Below, one piece after another: positions 1 to 5,778 of a stretch of 64,000 nucleotides of DNA (position 1 is the stretch's first letter; each line of letters starts with the position of its first letter). This stretch comes from Arthrobacter mangrovi (GTDB lineage Bacteria; Actinomycetota; Actinomycetes; Actinomycetales; Micrococcaceae): positions 354,262 through 418,261 of the forward strand of contig NZ_BRVS01000004.1 in assembly GCF_026011795.1 (NCBI RefSeq). Reading direction: 5' to 3'. Under the pieces are notes generated by a model, which was given only the letters and a program-made list of their open reading frames with translations, did no database searches and was not told the DNA's origin. The position numbers were made by a program, and so were the translations under genes.

Positions 1-423
1 ACTCCCATCGACAACGGGAATACCCGGATGTCCGCGTCGATCGACTGGCAGCCCGGGTCCGTGGTGCAGAAGGCCGGCCACCGCATGGGGTCGGACCACC
101 GGGAGGTCCGCAACGAACTCTGGCGCTTCAAAAACTTTGCCGAGTCCGGCGGCACGCTCACCCACCACGGGGTTCCGGAGCACGGCCTCGGCAGCCACGA
201 TTACTTCGGCGGCACCGCCGGCGGCGGCTTCCCGCCGGGCGTCACGGAACTGCCGGACATTCCCATGCAGGACCCGGCGGCGGCCAAGGACCAGCCGGGC
301 GGTCATGGCGAGATGGGCGAGGCTACCCCGCGCCACCGGGCCGCGGATGCCGCCCGGGCCCGCGGCGCCGGCTCGGTTCCGGAGGCGGCGGGGGAGCCGG
401 AAGGCGGAGCTACCGGACGCTGA
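1..423 (+). CDS. SRPBCC-family protein, 3' part only (5' end outside window)
   Basis: The frame is open from the first base and stops at TGA 421-423, so only the last ~140 residues are present. The first 60 residues look like the end of a polyketide-cyclase/START-type (SRPBCC) domain: a strand ending IDWQPG, then a helix containing EVRNELWRFKNFAESGG. In many actinobacterial members this closing helix reads REDLRRFKQLxETGE. The other ~80 residues are a Gly/Pro/Asp-rich tail without a recognisable domain. The fold call rests mainly on that helix, and no ligand or reaction can be inferred. The gene converges on pstS and their 3' ends overlap by 14 bp, so no intergenic terminator fits between them. 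Confidence 0.55.
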   Translation, partial: TPIDNGNTRMSASIDWQPGSVVQKAGHRMGSDHREVRNELWRFKNFAESGGTLTHHGVPEHGLGSHDYFGGTAGGGFPPGVTELPDIPMQDPAAAKDQPGGHGEMGEATPRHRAADAARARGAGSVPEAAGEPEGGATGR

Positions 424-1519
424 TCCGGTCCACCGTCTCGATCGCCTGTGCCGAGAGGCGCTCCGACAGGGGCGCGGACTTGGCGGACTCGGCGGCCGCG
501 GCTTGGCCTTCCTGGCTCAACACGTATTTGGCGAAAGTCTTGGCGAGTTCGACCCTGTGTGCGTCCTCGTAGCTGCTGCAGTACACGTGGTACGAGACGA
601 GCAGGAGCGGGTAGGCTCCCGCCGCCGTCGTGGTCCGGTTCAGTTCCAGCGCCAGGTCGCCCTCGGGCCGGCCCTCGACGGGCTTCGACTGATCCAGCGC
701 CTTGGCTGCGGCTTCCGCGGTGACCGGCACGTAGTCGTCGCCGACCTTGAGGTTCACCTTGCCCAGCGGGGGTCCGACGGCGGAGTCGTCGGCGTAGGTC
801 ACGGCGCCCTTGGTGCGTGCGACCATGCTGACGACGCCGGCATTGCCCTGGGCGTTTTCGCCGACGTATTCCGCGGGGAAGGAATCGGAAGGATCGGCGG
901 TCCACGCCTTGGGAGCCACGGCATGCAGGTACTCGGTGAAGTTCTCGGTGGTGCCCGAGTCGTCGCCGCGGGTGACGGGGGAGACGGGCAGGTCCGGCAG
1001 GTCCACGCCGGGGTTCTGGCGGGCGATGGCCGGATCGCTCCAGGTGGCGATCTCGCCCTTGAAGATCTGCGCGATGGTCGCCGCATCCAGGTTCAGCTCG
1101 GTGATGCCGGGAAGGTTGAAGCCGACCGCGATCGGCGAAACGTAGGCAGGAACGTTGTAGGCGCCGCCGGGCCCGCAGACGTCTTTGGCGAGTTCCATTT
1201 CTTCGTCGTCCAGGTAGGCGTCCGATCCGGCAAAGTCCACCGCCCCGGCCAGGAAAGCCGTGCGTCCGGCGCCCGACCCGTCAGGCGAATACTGCATCTG
1301 GACCTTGGGGTTCAGCAGGGCGAATTCCGCGCGCCAGGCGTCCATGGCGGCGTTCTGTGCGGAAGAGCCGGCGCCGGACAGCGTGCCTTCCAGATTGGAG
1401 CCATGCTGCGCGGCGGCCTCCTGTTCGGCCCCGAGCGGATAGTCGGAGCCGCAGCCCGCGAGCGGCAGTGCGAGCAGGGCGGCGGCGAGGAAGATCGGGC
1501 GGATTTTTTTGCGTGCCAT
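410..1519 (-). CDS. pstS: Phosphate ABC transporter substrate-binding lipoprotein PstS
   Basis: 369 residues. A short basic N-terminus and hydrophobic stretch lead to a lipobox LAGC with the acylated Cys at residue 23, so the protein should be anchored outside the membrane. Phosphate-binding signatures are present in order: GAGSSAQ, SPDGSGAGR, a GSDAYLDD segment and RGDDSGTTENF. Length and motif order match PstS, which delivers inorganic phosphate to PstCAB. ATG 1519 is chosen because it starts just before the signal peptide and lies 7 bases after a TAGGCT -10 box; a longer upstream frame has no signal-peptide logic. The gene downstream is on the opposite strand, so pstC, pstA and pstB do not follow it here. 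That is unusual, since the genes normally form one operon. The permease is presumably elsewhere. Confidence 0.93.
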   Translation of the reverse strand: MARKKIRPIFLAAALLALPLAGCGSDYPLGAEQEAAAQHGSNLEGTLSGAGSSAQNAAMDAWRAEFALLNPKVQMQYSPDGSGAGRTAFLAGAVDFAGSDAYLDDEEMELAKDVCGPGGAYNVPAYVSPIAVGFNLPGITELNLDAATIAQIFKGEIATWSDPAIARQNPGVDLPDLPVSPVTRGDDSGTTENFTEYLHAVAPKAWTADPSDSFPAEYVGENAQGNAGVVSMVARTKGAVTYADDSAVGPPLGKVNLKVGDDYVPVTAEAAAKALDQSKPVEGRPEGDLALELNRTTTAAGAYPLLLVSYHVYCSSYEDAHRVELAKTFAKYVLSQEGQAAAAESAKSAPLSERLSAQAIETVDRISVR

Positions 1520-1526
1520 CACCTTG

Positions 1527-1556
1527 AGCCTAGCGTTAACAGGCAGTGAACAGGGA
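1527..1556 (-). promoter_or_regulatory. PHO-box-like direct repeats and -10 box of pstS
   Basis: On the minus strand two 11-base units, TCCCTGTTCAC and TGCCTGTTAAC (plus-strand 1546-1556 and 1535-1545), match at 9 of 11 positions and carry GTTCAC/GTTAAC. Head-to-tail 11-base repeats with GTTCAC cores are the known form of actinobacterial PhoP operators. Two bases further is TAGGCT (1527-1532), a TANNNT -10 box, and then 7 bases to the pstS ATG. The repeats would take the place of a -35 box, as expected of a PhoP-activated promoter. PhoP binding is inferred. Confidence 0.6.
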
Positions 1557-1574
1557 GCGAAGTTTGGATGGCGC

Positions 1575-1840
1575 TCAGGGCAGCATGGGGCTGCGCCGCC
1601 GGAAGCCCGGGCGGAGTACAACCCGGCGCCGGTCGATCCGCTCGACGTCTTCCCACGCCACCAGGAATGCGCCGCGGTGCCGCCATCTCAGCAGCTGGGC
1701 GAGCGGCCACGGCGCGGTCACCCTGGAACGTTCGTTGCCCATGAAGGACGTCCCGCTGTGCGGGCTGACGATGAAGCCTTCCAGCCGCGCCTCGGCCAGC
1801 GTCCCGGGGAGCGGCGGACGCGACCTAGGATGCGTTTCAC
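1575..1840 (-). pseudogene. Small conserved-looking gene with a probable 1-bp frameshift near its start
   Basis: The body reads ARLEGFIVSPHSGTSF, then LLRWRHRGAFLVAWEDVERI, then VVLRPGF. From memory this resembles short actinobacterial proteins with a PRC-barrel-like layout, but the function is unknown. The natural start is GTG 1840: it overlaps the TGA of the upstream lipoprotein gene (GTGA) and has AAGGAG 7 bases before it. From that GTG the reading begins MKRILGRVRR, then runs out of frame into a stop about 40 codons later. The conserved body lies one base out of phase. Restoring one base in the CCCCGGG tract (about 1801-1810) would join the two parts. Either a real deletion or a sequencing error in a GC tract would explain it. 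The in-frame alternative is a TTG start at 1868 with a poor N-terminus. Confidence 0.45.
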
Positions 1841-2268
1841 GGCAGCCACTCCTTCGCCGCTGCGTCAAGGCGTGCCGTCAGCCGCCCGGGTTCCGCGGTG
1901 ACGGCTGCCGTCTGTGCGCCCCGGTCATCCGCTTGGATTAGGTCCTGGGCCTGGTTCAGCAGGGCGTCGGCGGTAAACGCGAGGTCCCTCGCCGCGGCAC
2001 GGTCTTCGGCCTCCTTGCGGTTCTTCGGCTCGGCCTCGGCGATGGTGGTCGCTGCGTCCGTGGTCTCCTTCAGGGCATTCTGCAGGGCCGAGTCCGTCAA
2101 TCCTTTGATGCTCCGGTCCCGGAGGTGGACGTCGAGGGCGAGTTCGGCCGTAGCGGCGGCCGAGGACGTCTGCTCCAAGGCCCGGCCCAGCGTGCCATTG
2201 ACGCCGCCTTCCGTGGTGGCGCAGCCGCCCAGTGCCAGGGCCGCGGCGAGGGCGGCCGCCGGGGTCAC
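1837..2268 (-). CDS. Predicted lipoprotein, function unknown
   Basis: 143 residues from GTG 2268. A signal peptide rich in Ala and Leu ends in the lipobox LGGC, with Cys 16 as the likely lipidated residue. The rest is Ala/Glu/Asp-rich, predicted helical, with no motif I recognise; it resembles other small extracytoplasmic helical lipoproteins. The GTG lies just after the stop of the FAD oxidoreductase gene (2273-2275). A TTG at 2286 is also in frame but would lengthen the signal peptide and overlap the upstream gene. Its TGA overlaps the GTG of the next gene (GTGA), so the three minus-strand genes probably form one transcript led by the FAD oxidoreductase. That hints at a shared envelope or redox job, but this is inference. 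Confidence 0.7.
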   Translation of the reverse strand: MTPAAALAAALALGGCATTEGGVNGTLGRALEQTSSAAATAELALDVHLRDRSIKGLTDSALQNALKETTDAATTIAEAEPKNRKEAEDRAAARDLAFTADALLNQAQDLIQADDRGAQTAAVTAEPGRLTARLDAAAKEWLP

Positions 2269-2272
2269 CGCG

Positions 2273-3796
2273 CTATTTCGCCTCAAGGTCCCGGGTCGCC
2301 GGTCCCTCCAGTACTGTGCCGTCCGGCGCGAAGCGGGAGCCGTGCAGCGGGCAGTCCCAGCTGCACTCCGCGTCGTTCCAGTTCAGCACGCCGCCCAAGT
2401 GGGTGCAGATGCCGCTGACCCGGCGGGTGGTCCCGTCCACGGTGCTCACCCCGACGGGCCGCGCGTTCCCGCGCACCACGGTGCCCTGGCCCTCGGGCGG
2501 GGCCGTCTGGGAGGTGCGCGCCAGTCCGCCGAGCCAGCCGGAGACCAGTTCCAGGCCGACCTCGGCGTTGGTCTGGACCGTGGAGAGCGCGTCCTGGGCC
2601 GCGATTCCTGCCTTGTAGAGCTGCGTGGCCCAGGGCTTCGAGCCGCCGAGCAGGGTGGAGGACAGGGCCAGCGCCGCGGCCGCCGCATTGGTCAGGCCCC
2701 ACTTGTTGAAGCCGGTTGCTACCAGGATCCGGTCCTCGACGAAGGACAGCCGGCCCACGTAGGGGACCGCCGCGGCGGGCTCGTAGTCCTGCGCGGACCA
2801 GCTGTGCGTCAGTTCGGCGCCGGGGAACTGGTCGCGGGTCCAGCGAACGAGGTCCTCGAGGTTGCCTTTGGTGTGCTGCTGCCGGCCGACGCTGTGCCCG
2901 TTGCCGCCGACAATGAGCACTTGCCGCCCGGCGTGCGCGGCCGTGCGGAGGCTGCGGGTGGGGGCGTCGATGGAGAGGTACATGCCGGACGGAATGCCGC
3001 CGGGCACGTTGAATGCGGCGGCATAGGAACGCTGCGGCTTGAGGACGCTGAAATGCCCGCCGCGGTTCAGGATCGGCGTCCCGGTGGCGAGCACCACGTG
3101 ATCCGCGGTGACCTGGCCGGCCGCGCTGTGCACGGTCAGCCTGCGGCCGGCCTGCCCGCCCTCGGCGCGGCGGGATCCGGTGGCGTCCCTGGTGACCGAA
3201 ACGTTCGTGGCACGGACCCGCTCGATCAGCACTCCGCCGCGTTCGCGCAGCTCGGCGGCCAGCCCGGCGAGCAGTTCCATCGGGTGCAGCTGGGCCTGGT
3301 CCGCGAGGCGGAGTGCCCCTGCGACGGGGAAGGGCAGTTCGGGCGCTGCTTCGACGTACTCACCGCCGAGCCCGGCGTCGGTGGCCGCCTGCAGTTCGGC
3401 GCGCAGGTCGGCGACGCCCTGCCCGGTGGCCGCGTAGGTGAACGCGTCGCGCCGGTCGTAGGCGATGTTGTGCTCCTCGCAGAACCGCAGCAGCCATGCC
3501 TGGCCCTCGCGCTGCGCCTCCACGTAGGCCCGGGCGGTGCCGGCACCGTGGTGCGCGGTGATCCGGGAGAGCTGGCGGCCCTGCAGCAGCGAGACCTTCG
3601 CCGTCGTATTTCCGGTGGTCACCGCCCCGGTGCTGCGCGCTTCGAGGACGGCGACGCGCTGGCCGGCGCGCGAGAGCAGGACGCCGGTGGCCAGGCCCGT
3701 GAGACCGGCGCCGACGATGACGGTGTCGTACTCGGCACCCGGCTCGAAGGAATCGGCGGGAATGGCGGGCGCGGTATCCAGCCAGAGCGATTTCAT
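2273..3796 (-). CDS. FAD-dependent oxidoreductase with C-terminal Rieske [2Fe-2S] domain
   Basis: 507 residues. Residues 24-34 carry the dinucleotide-binding motif VIVGAGLTG followed by a strand ending VLEAR, typical of the D-amino-acid oxidase/glycine oxidase fold. The middle contains a second FAD-contacting region (VLATGF). Near the C-terminus is a Rieske pair: C464-x-H466, then 15 residues, then C482-x-x-H485, which should bind a [2Fe-2S] cluster. Families with this architecture are common in actinobacteria, but their substrates are mostly unknown; electrons presumably pass between flavin and cluster. ATG 3796 opens the FAD domain, and the longer frame upstream is antisense to the isochorismatase. 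It is divergent from the isochorismatase and probably co-transcribed with the lipoprotein behind it. Confidence 0.85.
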   Translation of the reverse strand: MKSLWLDTAPAIPADSFEPGAEYDTVIVGAGLTGLATGVLLSRAGQRVAVLEARSTGAVTTGNTTAKVSLLQGRQLSRITAHHGAGTARAYVEAQREGQAWLLRFCEEHNIAYDRRDAFTYAATGQGVADLRAELQAATDAGLGGEYVEAAPELPFPVAGALRLADQAQLHPMELLAGLAAELRERGGVLIERVRATNVSVTRDATGSRRAEGGQAGRRLTVHSAAGQVTADHVVLATGTPILNRGGHFSVLKPQRSYAAAFNVPGGIPSGMYLSIDAPTRSLRTAAHAGRQVLIVGGNGHSVGRQQHTKGNLEDLVRWTRDQFPGAELTHSWSAQDYEPAAAVPYVGRLSFVEDRILVATGFNKWGLTNAAAAALALSSTLLGGSKPWATQLYKAGIAAQDALSTVQTNAEVGLELVSGWLGGLARTSQTAPPEGQGTVVRGNARPVGVSTVDGTTRRVSGICTHLGGVLNWNDAECSWDCPLHGSRFAPDGTVLEGPATRDLEAK

Positions 3797-3904
3797 CCAC
3801 TTGTCCTTTCCTGCACGGTCAACTCCCACCCCACCTTGTTGGACGCGGGCCGTCAAGGGATAGCTAAGCTTGCTTCCAAATGGTTGGCAACCTTGGGAGG
3901 ATCC

Positions 3905-4483
3905 ATGGACAGCTCCGGGACGGCCGTACTGGTCATCGACATGCAGAAGGCCTATTTCGAGGCGGAGGCTCTCCGCAGCAGGCAGGACGAGGTGGTGGCT
4001 GCCTGCAACCGGCTGGTCGCCGCGGCCGCCGCCAACGACGTGCCGGTGCTGCTGGTCTGCACCGAGCACGAGCGGGACAAATCCACCTGGACGCTGAGCA
4101 TGCTCGACGACGACCAGGGCTTCATCTTCTCGGGCAGCGAGCAGGCCGAGTTCGTCGACGGCCTGAGGTACGAGGGCCTGCCGCGTATGGTGAAGACCCG
4201 GGACAGCGCCTTCATGGGCACGGACCTGCTGCTGCGGCTGCGGAATTTCGGGGCGGGCCGGCTGGTCCTGGCGGGGGTGGCGACCCACAACTGCGTGGCC
4301 CAGACGGCGGCCGACGCCTTCGCGAACAACTTCCGCGTGGTGTACGCGGCGGACGCGATGGCCTCCACCAACGAAGAATACGCCGACGCAATGCGGACCA
4401 TCCTCAGCGACGAATACCGCCAGCCCGTACTCGGCGAGGCGGAGGTGGAAAAACTGCTGGCCGCCAGCGGCGAGGCTCAGTAG
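3905..4483 (+). CDS. Isochorismatase-family cysteine hydrolase
   Basis: 192 residues. The catalytic triad of the family is visible: D12 in VLVIDMQ, K97 in PRMVKTRDSAF and C130 in VATHNCV, with the usual cis-peptide region before the Cys. Relatives hydrolyse nicotinamide, N-carbamoyl compounds or isochorismate. The sequence does not fix the substrate, and no enterobactin or nicotinamide-salvage genes lie nearby. A good ribosome-binding site (GGGAGGATCC) precedes ATG 3905. It is transcribed away from the FAD oxidoreductase; the 108-base spacer holds TTGGAC (3839-3844) and TAGCTA (3861-3866), 16 bases apart, as a possible promoter. DUF2630 follows 44 bases downstream. Confidence 0.9.
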   Translation: MDSSGTAVLVIDMQKAYFEAEALRSRQDEVVAACNRLVAAAAANDVPVLLVCTEHERDKSTWTLSMLDDDQGFIFSGSEQAEFVDGLRYEGLPRMVKTRDSAFMGTDLLLRLRNFGAGRLVLAGVATHNCVAQTAADAFANNFRVVYAADAMASTNEEYADAMRTILSDEYRQPVLGEAEVEKLLAASGEAQ

Positions 4484-4527
4484 CCTGATAACCGAGCCAG
4501 CAAGCCACAGCGAGCAGGAGGCCCAAC

Positions 4528-4770
4528 ATGGACGACGATATCCACCGCCGGATCGAAGACCTGATCCAGCAGGAGCAGCGGCTGCGCGAGATCGGCGCGG
4601 AGGACAGCGAACAGGCCGAGGCACGGGCAGCCGACCTGGCCCGGCTCGAGGAACAGCTGGACCAGTCCTGGGACCTGCTGCGCCAGCGCCGCGCAAAACG
4701 GAAGGCCGGCGACGATCCGGAGGAGGCCCGCGTCCGCCCGGTCGACGAGGTGGAGGGCTACCGCCAGTAG
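4528..4770 (+). CDS. DUF2630 family protein
   Basis: 80 residues, strongly charged and predicted to be helical throughout. The C-terminal half (LEEQLDQSWDLLRQRRAKR, then EARVRPVDEVEGYRQ) is the hallmark of DUF2630, a small actinobacterial family without known function. The length is normal for the family. An AGGAGG ribosome-binding site is present before ATG 4528. Its stop is 6 bases from the converging stop of ku. Placement beside the Ku/LigD pair may be coincidental; nothing in the protein itself suggests DNA repair. Confidence 0.85.
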   Translation: MDDDIHRRIEDLIQQEQRLREIGAEDSEQAEARAADLARLEEQLDQSWDLLRQRRAKRKAGDDPEEARVRPVDEVEGYRQ

Positions 4771-4776
4771 GCTGGC

Positions 4777-5709
4777 TCAGGCGCCCTTGCTGGCCTTGGC
4801 CCGGGGGCGCTTCGGCGCGGCCTCTTCGTCCTCATCCTTCTTCGCGGCGGTCTTCCTCCCGGACGTCTTGGATGCCGGTTTGGCCTTGGACTCCGCCTCC
4901 TCCTTCGCTGCCGCGGGCTTCTTGCCCTCGCGGTTCTTCTCCACGCTGCGCCGCAGCGCCTCCATCAGGTCCAGGACCTTGCCGCCCTCTTCCTCGCCTT
5001 CCTCGCCGAACGTGGCCTCGGTGTCCAGCGACTCGCCCTGTTCGATCTTGGCCTCGATCAGCGTGCGGAGCTGTTCCTGGTATTCGTCCGTGAATTCGTC
5101 GGGCTTGAAGTCGCTGGAGAAGGACTCCACCAACGCGGCCGACATCTCGCGCTCCTTCGCCGAGATCCGCACGGTCTCCTCCAGCGAGGGGAAGCTGGCC
5201 TCGCGGACCTCGTCCTCCCAGAGCAGTGTCTGCAGCATCAGCACGTCCCCGCGCACCCGCAGCGCCGCGAGCCGGGTCTTCTGCCGCAGCGCAAACTTCA
5301 CCACGGCCGTCCGGTCCGTGTCCTCGAGCGTCTTGCGCAGCAGCACGTAGGCCTTGGTGGACTTCGAGTCGGGCTCCAGGTAGTAGCTGCGGTCGAACAT
5401 GATCGGGTCGATCTGGTCGCTCGGGACGAACTCCACGACGTCGATTTCCCGGTTCTTCTCCACCGGCAGCGAGGCCAGGTCCTCGTCCGTGAGCACGACC
5501 GTGCGTTCGCCGTCGTCGAAGGCCTTGTCGATGTCCTTGAACTCCACGACTTTCCCGCAGACCTCACAGCGGCGCTGGTAGCGGATCCGTCCGCCGTCTT
5601 TCTCATGGACCTGGTGGAGCTTGACGTCATGGTCTTCGGTGGCGCTGTACAGCTTGACCGGGACGTTGACCAGCCCGAAGGCCACGGCCCCTTTCCAGAT
5701 GGCTCGCAT
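4777..5709 (-). CDS. ku: DNA end-binding protein Ku (bacterial NHEJ)
   Basis: 310 residues. Bacterial Ku is a homodimeric ring that threads onto double-strand breaks and recruits LigD. The N-terminus MRAIWKGAVAFGLVNVPVKLY is the family hallmark, followed by a beta-barrel core and the CEVCGK stretch. The last ~60 residues are a Lys/Ala/Glu-rich tail, as in mycobacterial Ku tails that aid DNA threading. ATG 5709 is chosen over an upstream in-frame start because the conserved MRAIWKG begins there. It is divergent from ligD with 69 bases between the two starts, so the pair probably shares a control region. Confidence 0.97.
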   Translation of the reverse strand: MRAIWKGAVAFGLVNVPVKLYSATEDHDVKLHQVHEKDGGRIRYQRRCEVCGKVVEFKDIDKAFDDGERTVVLTDEDLASLPVEKNREIDVVEFVPSDQIDPIMFDRSYYLEPDSKSTKAYVLLRKTLEDTDRTAVVKFALRQKTRLAALRVRGDVLMLQTLLWEDEVREASFPSLEETVRISAKEREMSAALVESFSSDFKPDEFTDEYQEQLRTLIEAKIEQGESLDTEATFGEEGEEEGGKVLDLMEALRRSVEKNREGKKPAAAKEEAESKAKPASKTSGRKTAAKKDEDEEAAPKRPRAKASKGA

Positions 5710-5736
5710 GGGTCCAGTCAACACCAAGCATGCTGG

Positions 5737-5764
5737 CAATTACTAGCTATCGGGCCGCTAATTG
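5737..5764. promoter_or_regulatory. Inverted repeat in the ku-ligD divergent spacer
   Basis: CAATTA (5737-5742) and TAATTG (5759-5764) form an inverted repeat centred in the 69-base spacer between the two start codons, in an AT-rich patch containing TAGCTAT. This would be a logical place for shared promoters or an operator. The arms are only 6 bp, so chance is a real alternative. Confidence 0.25.
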
Positions 5765-5778
5765 GCAAGACTAAGCCT

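Noticed and set aside
1898..3904. Long upstream extension in frame with the isochorismatase
   Set aside because: Antisense to the FAD oxidoreductase; ATG 3905 with GGGAGG before it is the true start.
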